A DNA stretch of 64,000 bases, taken from positions 388,450 through 452,449 of the forward strand of contig CAYYJR010000001.1 in NCBI GenBank assembly GCA_964472305.1. Reading direction: 5' to 3'. Positions 44,245 through 62,298 of the stretch are shown piece by piece; positions within the stretch are counted from its first letter, which is position 1; each line of letters starts with the position of its first letter. Under the pieces are notes generated by a model, which searched no databases, had not been told where the DNA came from, and saw nothing but the letters and a program-made list of their open reading frames with translations. Both the position numbers and the translations under genes were made by a program. This DNA is from CAYYJR01 sp964472305 (GTDB taxonomy: Bacteria > Armatimonadota > Hebobacteria > CAIYQO01).

Positions 44245-45273
44245 TTACTGTTCCCACGGTTGAATCGCCGGTGTCTCGGTGGTGGTGACATTACCGGCGC
44301 GCGAACGACCCTGGTAGGAATCCAGCCCTTGCATTTTGAGTTGGTATTTCTTCCCGGCATTATCGACCAGTGTCAAATATTCCGGCGTGATCGCCTGTAC
44401 GTGCAGTTTACCCACATCATCGCCAACCTTGACCGCCCGGGCAAAGCCGTCGCGGTCCTCGTAAATGGCGAATACCACTCCGGTGGTATTATTGTAAATC
44501 CAACCGGCATGCCGGCCCGGCGGCGGTTCGATCGGTACCGCGTTGGTCGTGCCCTGGAAGGTACGGGGCGTATACGGCCCACCGCGTGCCGTCGGCATGA
44601 TTGACGGCAGATTAGCCACTTCGATGATGGGCGGCGGCGGCGGCGGTGGCGGCGGGGGCGGCGGCGGTATATATTTGGGTAAGCCTCCTATGAATGGATC
44701 GATCGCACTGGCGATCTGAACCACCGGCTTGACCGCCGGCGGCGCGATTTTCGCCCAGGCCGGTGTCGGCGGAGGCGGTGGGGTCACCGGTGCGGGGGCA
44801 GGGGCCGGCATGGACGGTGTGACCGGGGCCGGCTTCGAGGTTGGCGGAGTGGTTGTCGTCGGCGGTGGTGCCGCCGGTTGCACGGGTTGGCTGACGACCA
44901 CCGGCGGAGTCTCCTGGCCGCCGAGAATATTCGGGTCCAGGGTATACAGCGCCGCGGCCGCACCGACAAGAACGAGGAATGCCGCTGCGGCGATGATGGT
45001 CTTCTTATTCGACTTCTTCGGCGGTGTGATAACTTCATCTTCCGCCGTGATGTCATCCGGAGTAACCGTTGCGGTGTCCTCGCCATCCATATCCGGCGGT
45101 GCTTCTGCTACCGCGACCATGTCGGCGGCCAGCTCGGTATCGTCGTCCAGCCGGGTAAGCGGCGGCTCGGCCGTCGCCGGCGGGGGCGCTGGCGCGGTCG
45201 ATTCCGCAAGGAAATCCAGTTCGTCATTTACATTATCTTGCGTCTCGGGATCCATTGGGGTATCGGAACTCAT
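44245..45273 (-). CDS. PilP/GspC-like inner-membrane protein with long proline-rich linker
   Basis: 342 residues from the ATG at 45273, which follows AGGGAGG. An acidic cytoplasmic N-terminus (about 1-88) precedes one membrane helix (92-112), a Pro/Thr/Ala-rich periplasmic linker with a run of 13 prolines (203-215), and a C-terminal domain with FARAVKVGDDVGKLHVQAITPEYLTLVDNAGKKYQLKMQ, the pattern of the PilP/GspC homology region that binds secretin N-domains. It bridges the inner-membrane PilMNO complex to the secretin. The run of prolines would need EF-P for smooth translation. Longer than typical PilP (about 180 aa). Confidence 0.7.
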   Translation of the reverse strand: MSSDTPMDPETQDNVNDELDFLAESTAPAPPPATAEPPLTRLDDDTELAADMVAVAEAPPDMDGEDTATVTPDDITAEDEVITPPKKSNKKTIIAAAAFLVLVGAAAALYTLDPNILGGQETPPVVVSQPVQPAAPPPTTTTPPTSKPAPVTPSMPAPAPAPVTPPPPPTPAWAKIAPPAVKPVVQIASAIDPFIGGLPKYIPPPPPPPPPPPPPIIEVANLPSIMPTARGGPYTPRTFQGTTNAVPIEPPPGRHAGWIYNNTTGVVFAIYEDRDGFARAVKVGDDVGKLHVQAITPEYLTLVDNAGKKYQLKMQGLDSYQGRSRAGNVTTTETPAIQPWEQ

Positions 45274-45357
45274 CGTCGATACACCTCCCTTATACCGTTC
45301 ACACTCATAGACGGGTCCGGCGCGTGAAATGTTCCCGCGCATCAGCCGTACCTGCGA

Positions 45358-46227
45358 TTAATTCGCCTGCAGTCCTTGCTGGGTAAAATACCACAGGACT
45401 TTCGGGCACTCATAGCCCGCTCCGCCCTGGCTCGTGTCAAAAAAGTCGCGTCGCGCATCCCGCTTCTGCGGGGGAGTGCGCAACAAGTTTTCCGCGTCCT
45501 TCATCTGTGCCGTTGCGGCGGCCTCGGTGCCGGCCGGATCCCATCCGCGGGTGAAGAAGTAGGCGGTGGATTTATAGGCCATGGTCAGCAAGGGATTCTT
45601 TGGATCGCGTTTCGTTGGGGAGCGATCGACCGTGACGGTATAGGTCTTGCCGTCCGGGGAGTCCATCACCAGGGGAAAGTACCCGTAACCCGTTGTGCGT
45701 CGGATGGCATTTAACAGGTTGCCGTAACCGCGTACAGCGAACGATTGCCCTCCGAAATTCACCTTCACCATCCTCGCGGACGGCAGCGAATCTTCGTAGC
45801 CCAGGTTGCCGGTAAATTTCCCGTCAAAACTCGGCGCATTCGGTTGGTGAAAACTCCGCGCCCAGTGATTCAACTCCGCGATCATCTTACCGGTGCCCAT
45901 GATCTTATACCAGACGATCAGTCCTTCCTTCTCTCTGCCGGCATACAGTTCTTTCATGTTGTAGATTGCCGGCATCGAAGCGCGGATGATGCGAAATTGA
46001 TGGTAGTCACGGTAAAATTTTGTCGCGGAGACGAGCTGGCTGTCAATACTTGCTTGATAGCCTTTTTCGGCTTCCCGGAGTTTTGTTTGCTCCGCTGTCC
46101 AGGCGGCGCGCGCAGCTTTGACTTTCTCTAACTGTGGTTTGAACAGAAAGTTGTATGCCGCAAACCCCGCGCCGATAAGCAACACGAGTACGATTGGGAT
46201 CAGATGTATCGCTTTGATGCGACGCAT
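45358..46227 (-). CDS. pilO: PilO-like inner-membrane assembly protein
   Basis: 289 residues. One N-terminal membrane helix (about 8-28), then a coiled-coil (KPQLEKVKAARAAWTAEQTKLREAEKGYQ) and a periplasmic ferredoxin-like domain with FGGQSFAVRGYGNLLNAIRR. The layout matches PilO of the PilMNOP complex, although sequence similarity to studied PilO is low and the protein is longer than usual (about 200 aa). GGAGGA is 7 nt before the ATG. It follows the PilN gene by 65 nt. Confidence 0.7.
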   Translation of the reverse strand: MRRIKAIHLIPIVLVLLIGAGFAAYNFLFKPQLEKVKAARAAWTAEQTKLREAEKGYQASIDSQLVSATKFYRDYHQFRIIRASMPAIYNMKELYAGREKEGLIVWYKIMGTGKMIAELNHWARSFHQPNAPSFDGKFTGNLGYEDSLPSARMVKVNFGGQSFAVRGYGNLLNAIRRTTGYGYFPLVMDSPDGKTYTVTVDRSPTKRDPKNPLLTMAYKSTAYFFTRGWDPAGTEAAATAQMKDAENLLRTPPQKRDARRDFFDTSQGGAGYECPKVLWYFTQQGLQAN

Positions 46228-46292
46228 GCACTATTCCTCCACGCTTGTCAACTGGTAGATACCAGGGACCGTCGGCGTCACGGATCAAGTCG

Positions 46293-46997
46293 TTATTTCC
46301 CCGGTCCTCCAGCGGGCGCAGCGGCAGGAGCGCCCGCTGGTGCGCCGGCCGCTGCGCCGGCTTCAGGAGCGGCCCCGGAGGCCGAATGGTACAACAAATT
46401 CGTTTCCGCCGCTTCCCCCACCGGCCCCGGGGCAGCGGGCAAACCCGCGGTCACGGTGCCCTTCACCTTCAATACCACTTCCTGGTTCATGGTCGGCTGG
46501 CTGGGCGAAGGGGCCGGAATGGCCAATGGCTCGACCGTCAATGGCGGGGTGGACGCCTTCGCCTTGAAATAGAAATTGACGAATTCCATCAGCCCCTTGA
46601 TGTGCCCCTCGTATTCGACCGCGTTTCCCGTGATCGTCAACTTATCGAACCATGCTTTGCCACCGCCGACCAGCTTCCCAGCTTCCGCCAGTGATGTGGC
46701 GATGCCGTTGGTGTAGTCGATGACCGCGCCGCGCGTAAAGAAGGAAATGTACGGCTCATACACCTTGGCTTGTGTTTCCCAGGTCGTGGCCTTGGTCTTC
46801 TCCGCGTTGATCATGTCCGCGCGCTTGGTAAAGTAGGGCGCATCGTCCTTGAACCATTTTTCGACCGCTTGCAGGTCGGCATACGCCTTGAAGACGACCC
46901 CAGCCTCGACGCCGATCAGGATCAGGAATACCACGATCACTGTGCGAATGCGTCGTTTCTCAATGACATATGACGGCAACAGATTGAGTTTAATCAC
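46293..46997 (-). CDS. pilN: PilN-like inner-membrane assembly protein
   Basis: 234 residues, GTG start with GAGGAA ahead. The N-terminus MIKLNLLPSYVIEKRRIR is the diagnostic PilN cytoplasmic motif (INLLP) that docks into PilM; it is followed by a membrane helix (17-40) and a periplasmic coiled-coil and fold ending in a small Ala/Gly/Pro-rich tail. It starts 9 nt after the PilM stop. It links the cytoplasmic PilM ring to PilO and the secretin. Confidence 0.85.
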   Translation of the reverse strand: MIKLNLLPSYVIEKRRIRTVIVVFLILIGVEAGVVFKAYADLQAVEKWFKDDAPYFTKRADMINAEKTKATTWETQAKVYEPYISFFTRGAVIDYTNGIATSLAEAGKLVGGGKAWFDKLTITGNAVEYEGHIKGLMEFVNFYFKAKASTPPLTVEPLAIPAPSPSQPTMNQEVVLKVKGTVTAGLPAAPGPVGEAAETNLLYHSASGAAPEAGAAAGAPAGAPAAAPAGGPGK

Positions 46998-47006
46998 ACT
47001 GATTCC

Positions 47007-48923
47007 TCACGCAAGCATATCGCGCAACCCCAACCCGATGCACACGGGCAACGCGGGGGCCAGGTCGCGCAGGTATTCAGTCGGCTGGCGGAAGCCGCTC
47101 AGGTCGAGCGCCTCCAGCGGATCGGCTTGTTTGACTTCCAGGCCGATCTCCTGCTGGATGAACTGCGTCAGGTGAGGCAGGCGGCTGGTGCCGCCATAAA
47201 TGATCACACGATCGATTGGCGTATCCGGCTCGCGGCTGGAATAATACTCGAAGGAGCGGCGGATCTCGGTCACTAACTCCACCAGTACGGGCATCATGGA
47301 ATCGAAGATGCGGCGCTGAAAGACGTCGCTTTGCGGCATGTCGCCCGGGGTATAGCCCAGCGCGTCGTCCAGTGCGTTCGAATGCAGCAAGGCGTCGTCG
47401 TCGATCATCCCTGTCTCGGAGGCTTCCGTCAGCGGCACCTGCAACTGATCCATCGGCGCGATGGCCGACTCGTTGAGATTGAAGCCACCCATGTCGATCA
47501 GGTGCGTCGCCGGGGGTGGGGGGGGCGTTGGCGTTCCCAGCGTCATGGCGTGCAACCCGCCGGGCTCGTCCGCGTCGGGCACGCCGGTGGCAGGGCGTGC
47601 CAGCGGCGGCGGCAACTGCTCCTCCAACTCGGAACTCAGATCGAAGACCGGTCCGCCGATGGAGGCGGGGGTAATCTGCGGGGTGATGATGGGCGCGGCC
47701 GGGGTCGCCGCCGTCGGCTGTTGAGTCGTCGGCACAGGCAACTCGTCATCGACCGCTTCGTCGTCAAGCGTGAAGACCGGAATATTCTGCGCGTGTTCCT
47801 CGTCGGCATCCATGCCCAGACGAAACACCGGCAACTCGTCATCGACGCCGTCATCCAACTCGAAGGGGGCGGCATTCCCTCCGGGGGCGTCGCCGAAAAT
47901 GGACGACACATCCGACGCAGAGACCGGAATAGCGCCGGGGGGCATATCCAGGTTCAGCGTGCCGGGCAGGGTGAAGTCTTCCTCCAGGGAAAAGATGGGC
48001 GGCTGCGCGGTCGTCGGCGCCGCGGGTGCGGCAGACGGCTCGAGCGTCGCTCCGCCGCCGAAGGCATTGAATAATCCGTCTGTTTCCGTTCCCTCGGTCG
48101 CGAAAGGCGCGGCGGGCTCCATCGATGCCGTTTCGGCCTCTTCCGGTTCGAGGAAAATGCGTCCATATTCCTTCTTGAGCTCTTCGGCTTCCTCGAAACT
48201 GCGTCCCAACTGGTCGGAGATGGCTTCCGTCAGCGAATCGCCGGCAATGGGCACCGAACGGGTGAAAATCAGGTTACCCTGGTTGATGATGCTGATGTCG
48301 GTGCTGACCGCGCCGATGTTCACCAGCGCCAGTGTGTTGTCGAGTTGACCGGTATGCTGGTGGATGTCGATCAGCGCGCGCATCGCGGAGAGAATCTCCA
48401 CGTCCATGGCGATCGGTTGCAGACCGGCGACGCTCATAACCTTTAAATACGCTTTGATCAATTCTTCCTGCGCCACTGCCAGCAACACCTTCATGTTGCT
48501 CTCTTCTTCGGGCAGATCGTCAGGGTCGATCACCGGCGCGTAGTCCATTACCACTTCATCGGCGGTAAACGGGATGTGCCGTTCAACCTCGAAGCGCATG
48601 GTATCGGACAGTTCCTTCACGCTCATCTTGGGCAGGTCGATGGGACGCACAACCACCGAGGATTGCCCACTGATCGCGAGCACCACCTGGCGGGTGCGAA
48701 TTTTATTGCTCGCCATCATACTCTTGATGGCGCGTCCCAACCCGACGGGGTCGAGAATCTGGTTACTGTCCATGACATTAGGGGGTGTCGGGCTGACCGC
48801 CACATTCAGGAGGAAGATCGCCCCTTTTGACAGGCGCATCTCAGCAACCTTTATAAAGCGTGTCCCGATATCGAGGGCGAGGACCAGATGGTCTTTCAGT
48901 TTAACGTTTTGCGCTGCAGCCAT
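47007..48923 (-). CDS. pilM: PilM-type actin-like ATPase with large internal insertion
   Basis: 638 residues from ATG 48923 (an in-frame TTG at 48929 is the alternative). It has the PilM/FtsA fold signatures: LALDIGTRFIKVAEM, ISGQSSVVVRPIDLPKM, DTMRFEVERHIPF, ALVNIGAVSTDISIINQGNLIFTRSVPIAGDSLTEAI, and VIIYGGTSRLPHLTQFIQ. Typical PilM is about 350 residues. Here residues ~259-532 are an inserted acidic, Pro-rich, probably disordered region carrying four P-[IV]-F-x-L motifs (P309, P365, P382, P425) next to acidic DDELP-type stretches. It forms the cytoplasmic ring of the pilus platform. First gene of the operon, preceded by its own promoter. Confidence 0.9.
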   Translation of the reverse strand: MAAAQNVKLKDHLVLALDIGTRFIKVAEMRLSKGAIFLLNVAVSPTPPNVMDSNQILDPVGLGRAIKSMMASNKIRTRQVVLAISGQSSVVVRPIDLPKMSVKELSDTMRFEVERHIPFTADEVVMDYAPVIDPDDLPEEESNMKVLLAVAQEELIKAYLKVMSVAGLQPIAMDVEILSAMRALIDIHQHTGQLDNTLALVNIGAVSTDISIINQGNLIFTRSVPIAGDSLTEAISDQLGRSFEEAEELKKEYGRIFLEPEEAETASMEPAAPFATEGTETDGLFNAFGGGATLEPSAAPAAPTTAQPPIFSLEEDFTLPGTLNLDMPPGAIPVSASDVSSIFGDAPGGNAAPFELDDGVDDELPVFRLGMDADEEHAQNIPVFTLDDEAVDDELPVPTTQQPTAATPAAPIITPQITPASIGGPVFDLSSELEEQLPPPLARPATGVPDADEPGGLHAMTLGTPTPPPPPATHLIDMGGFNLNESAIAPMDQLQVPLTEASETGMIDDDALLHSNALDDALGYTPGDMPQSDVFQRRIFDSMMPVLVELVTEIRRSFEYYSSREPDTPIDRVIIYGGTSRLPHLTQFIQQEIGLEVKQADPLEALDLSGFRQPTEYLRDLAPALPVCIGLGLRDMLA

Positions 48924-48943
48924 GCACAAGGTACCTCAAGGCT

Positions 48944-48973
48944 AGTATACCACATGGGGCAAGGACTCGACAA
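48944..48973 (-). promoter_or_regulatory. promoter of the pilM operon
   Basis: Minus strand TTGTCG (48968-48973), 18-nt spacer, TATACT (48944-48949) with an extended-10 TG before it. The start site would be about 13 nt before the ATG at 48923. Confidence 0.5.
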
Positions 48974-49090
48974 CTACCAAAACACGCTGTTCCACGGTTA
49001 CGCTGTGCGATGTGTGAGACGTAGTCGCATCGCAGTACAGCGGAGATACGTGACCGGCGCATTTCGCGTCATGTTATTGTTGCAACCCCC

Positions 49091-49119
49091 TTGACAGCGA
49101 TGGACGCCGGTGATATATT
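49091..49119 (+). promoter_or_regulatory. promoter of rpoBC
   Basis: TTGACA (49091-49096), 17-nt spacer, TATATT (49114-49119) with extended-10 TG. Near-consensus. The predicted leader is about 205 nt before the rpoB ATG. Confidence 0.8.
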
Positions 49120-49331
49120 GACACTTCGTGCGAAGATTCCCGGACTGTGTGCATGCAGTGGAGACTCGTTGACGGCGTCCTCCTACAATAATAAAGACCG
49201 ATAACTCGTTCAAGTGAAGCATCAGGCCACATGCGTTGGAAGCATGGGGATCGTGCTTCGCTTTTGCGCGTCAAGCCGCTAATATCGAGTCCGTGCACCC
49301 CGGTTCCGTTCAGGCCATTGCGGAGGTATCC

Positions 49332-53198
<3,867 letters not shown>

Positions 53199-53279
53199 GG
53201 CGTCCGCAGGGGGCGCCCGATGGCGCCACCCTGACTTGGCAGTACACGTGAGTTGTTGTGCATAAAAGCGAGGTGTGTT

Positions 53280-58496
<5,217 letters not shown>

Positions 58497-58511
58497 CGGC
58501 GCATCACGTGA

Positions 58512-58559
58512 ACCAAACGCCACCGCCCCGGGTTATGGTCCGGGGCGGTGGCGTTTGGT
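58512..58559. terminator. perfect 20-bp hairpin between rpoC and kdsC
   Basis: Arms 58512-58531 and 58540-58559, loop of 8 nt, no mismatch. It lies between the convergent genes rpoC and kdsC and has no T-tract on either strand, so it acts as a bidirectional terminator only by inference. Confidence 0.65.
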
Positions 58560-58607
58560 GTGCGTGAGAATGGAGTATCGTTTCCATGCCAGCTGCGCCG
58601 GTATGGA

Positions 58608-59153
58608 TCAATTGCCGCGTCCGCCGTGCTGCAGCGAAGCCAAATAGGTTTCCACCGCGGCCTTTCGGCGTCCCTGGCTGTCAAAGATGTGCTCGATGAT
58701 TTCACGAATCGCTCCATGCCCGCCCGGTGCGTGGGTGATATAGGCGGCAGCCTGAATCACTTCCGCCGCGGAATCCGCCACCGCGATGGGATAGCCGGCG
58801 ATGCGCAACGCGGGCAGGTCATTCAGATCGTCGCCCACGTAGGCGATCTCGTCCAGCGACAATCCGCGATCCGCGGCAACCGCACGCAGTCCGGCGTCTT
58901 TATCGCCGATACCCTGGTATACCTGCACGTTCAATTCATCAGCGCGGCGCGCCACTGCGTCGGAAATACGACCCGTGATCCATACTACGGAAAATTTCAT
59001 CAACCACGCCATCTTTATACCGAGGCCGTCTTTGATGTTGAAACCCTTCAATTCGGTATTGCCGCTGCCGTAAATGATCAGCCCATCGGTGAGCACGCCA
59101 TCCACGTCGGACGCCAGCAATTTAATGCGTGACAGGTCGGTGTTGGACTCCAT
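58608..59153 (-). CDS. kdsC: 3-deoxy-D-manno-octulosonate 8-phosphate phosphatase
   Basis: 181 residues. A HAD-superfamily enzyme of the small, capless type III class: motif I LASDVDGVLTDG, motif II WITGR, the Lys in the GDKDAGL region, and motif III AYVGDDLNDLPAL. Conserved family segment IKDGLGIKM follows the first motif. It removes phosphate from Kdo 8-phosphate, between KdsA and KdsB. The ATG at 59153 has GAGGAGG 7 nt upstream. It is 33 kb from kdsAB in this window, so the three Kdo genes are split. Confidence 0.95.
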   Translation of the reverse strand: MESNTDLSRIKLLASDVDGVLTDGLIIYGSGNTELKGFNIKDGLGIKMAWLMKFSVVWITGRISDAVARRADELNVQVYQGIGDKDAGLRAVAADRGLSLDEIAYVGDDLNDLPALRIAGYPIAVADSAAEVIQAAAYITHAPGGHGAIREIIEHIFDSQGRRKAAVETYLASLQHGGRGN

Positions 59154-59334
59154 CAATGCCTCCTCAATACAGGTCATTTCATCCTTTCGGTTCGACTGCG
59201 GCATTTCCTTTCGTGTCACACCAGCGGAATAATCGGCGCATGTCGTGTCGCAACAGCACCAGTCGGAGATGCATTGTGTCTTCGGCTTGCGCGATTCGGT
59301 ATGGAGAAAAGGCATGGGAGTGATCTTCTCCCCA

Positions 59335-59363
59335 TTGACGGCGCTATACCCGCGTGATACGGT
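59335..59363 (+). promoter_or_regulatory. candidate promoter of the DUF362 gene
   Basis: TTGACG (59335-59340), 17-nt spacer, TACGGT (59358-59363) with an extended-10 TG. The leader would be about 60 nt before the ATG at 59430. Confidence 0.45.
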
Positions 59364-59429
59364 AGTGGGTACGTGCGGTAACCATGCCGGGCCGCACGGC
59401 TATTTATATCGCAGCAAGGAGACTCCCGG

Positions 59430-60596
59430 ATGTCCAGTGCAGTCTATTTCGGTTCGGCTCGTCAGCAGCGTTTGCGTGCGGAAGAGACGCTGCCCGCGAA
59501 ACTCGATCTGATTCTCGATCGCCTGAACCTGCGCGAGCGGGTGAAAGGCGAAGTAGTCGCCATTAAGATGCATCTCGGTGGCAACATCGGTTATTCGACC
59601 GTGCATCCCGTGTTCGTGCGCAAGATCGTGGACGCGGTGAAGGCCGGCGGCGGCACCCCCTTTGTCACTGACACCCCGTGGGCGGTAATGACCGGTTATC
59701 AGCGCGGCTACACGCAGGAAACACTTGGCTGTTCGATTCTGCCGGCGGCGGGCATCGGCGAAACATACTATAAGACCGTTGTCGATCCGTATAAGAATAT
59801 TCAGGAGTGGAAAGTGGCCGGTCAGGTGGCCGACGCCGACTTTCTCATCGACCTGGCGCATGCGAAGGGGCATCCGAGCTGCGGTTATGGCGGCGTATTT
59901 AAAAATCTGGCGTTGGGCTGCCAGGTGGGATCAGTGCGCTCACAATTGCACGACACCTGTCATTACGACCAGTACTGGTTTCCGGATAAATGCCCCGACG
60001 CCGCTACCCGCGAAGCGATTGTGGCGTCTTGCCCGCGCGGTGGCCTCAGCATCGACCGCGACAATCCGGAACACCTACACCTGCACGTTGAACCGTGCAA
60101 TGCCTGCGGGCGCTGTCTGGAAGTCGCTCCGGAAGGTGCGCTGAAGATTCAACCGGTGAATTTCGAAAGTTTTCAAGAAGCCTGCGCCATCTCGGCGAAA
60201 CATGTTCTCGCCACCTTTGCGCCGGAAAAGCAGGTGTTCCTCAACCTGGCCACGCAGATCACCCCGGTATGCGATTGCTTCGGCATGACGACCATCGCCG
60301 TGCTGCCCGATATCGGCTTGTTCGGCGGCAACGATATTTGCGCGGTGGAGCAAGCCTCGCTGGACGCCATCGGCAGATTACAACTTATCGAGGAGAATAT
60401 CCCCGAACCGTACGAGGTGCAGCATGATTTGCCGCACCCGCTGCAACAGTTGCATGGGCGCTACAAGGATCCGTATCTGGTGGTTCGCCGCGGCGAAGCA
60501 CTGGGCCTGGGTTCCAGCGATTACACGCTAATCGATGTGATGGAGGAGCCGGTGACCCCCGTCGAAGCCGGACATATCAGCGCCGCGCACCTGTGA
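59430..60596 (+). CDS. DUF362-family protein with incomplete ferredoxin motif
   Basis: 388 residues. It follows the DUF362 pattern: VVAIKMHLGGNIGYSTVHPVFVRKIVDAVKAGGG, then DTPWAVMTGYQRGY, DFLIDLAHAKGHPSCGYGGVFKNLALG, and an internal ferredoxin-like segment. That segment reads CNACGRCLEVAPEGAL: Cys223, Cys226 and Cys229 are present but the expected fourth Cys before Pro is Ala (233). Other Cys residues (SCPRGG near 213, CDCFG near 285) might complete a cluster. AAGGAG is 8 nt before the ATG. The function is unknown; many members are annotated only as Fe-S proteins. Confidence 0.85.
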   Translation: MSSAVYFGSARQQRLRAEETLPAKLDLILDRLNLRERVKGEVVAIKMHLGGNIGYSTVHPVFVRKIVDAVKAGGGTPFVTDTPWAVMTGYQRGYTQETLGCSILPAAGIGETYYKTVVDPYKNIQEWKVAGQVADADFLIDLAHAKGHPSCGYGGVFKNLALGCQVGSVRSQLHDTCHYDQYWFPDKCPDAATREAIVASCPRGGLSIDRDNPEHLHLHVEPCNACGRCLEVAPEGALKIQPVNFESFQEACAISAKHVLATFAPEKQVFLNLATQITPVCDCFGMTTIAVLPDIGLFGGNDICAVEQASLDAIGRLQLIEENIPEPYEVQHDLPHPLQQLHGRYKDPYLVVRRGEALGLGSSDYTLIDVMEEPVTPVEAGHISAAHL

Positions 60597-60618
60597 ATCC
60601 CATCTCGCAGCATCCAGC

Positions 60619-60649
60619 GACGGCGCCGGACGTGATGTTCGGCGCCGTC
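60619..60649 (+). terminator. hairpin downstream of the DUF362 gene
   Basis: Arms 60619-60628 and 60640-60649 form a 10-bp stem that continues inward by two more pairs (loop 7 nt). It is 23 nt past the stop and lacks a T-tract. Confidence 0.45.
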
Positions 60650-60716
60650 TGTCGTGGGGACTGCACGAATTTCCGCGCGCGTGGTATCATTACTCACCTT
60701 GAGGAGTAAACCGAGC

Positions 60717-62156
<1,440 letters not shown>

Positions 62157-62198
62157 GATTGAGCAGGCAACACACCGTCGGTTGTAGGTCATGGACGG

Positions 62199-62243
62199 CC
62201 GTAGCGAAATCACGGTGATATACGGCATGGGATTTCGCTACGG
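62199..62243. terminator. inverted repeat between cysS and argH
   Basis: 13-bp perfect arms 62199-62211 and 62231-62243, loop 19 nt, with a further TGGAC/GTCCA pair outside (62192-62196 with 62251-62255). It lies between convergent genes and has no T-tract. Confidence 0.5.
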
Positions 62244-62298
62244 ACATCCTGTCCACCCAACGTGCCAGCGCCTGCCCGACTCAACCACCGGGATGTTG

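Larger units (their letters stand above)
48924..49331. other. divergent control region between the pilM operon and rpoB
   Basis: 408 bp holding both promoters (48944-48973 minus, 49091-49119 plus) and the ~200-nt rpoB leader. No gene, RNA gene or clear leader-peptide was found in the rpoB leader; the sequence GATCGTGCTTCGCTTTT near 49248-49264 is the only T-run. Confidence 0.5.
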
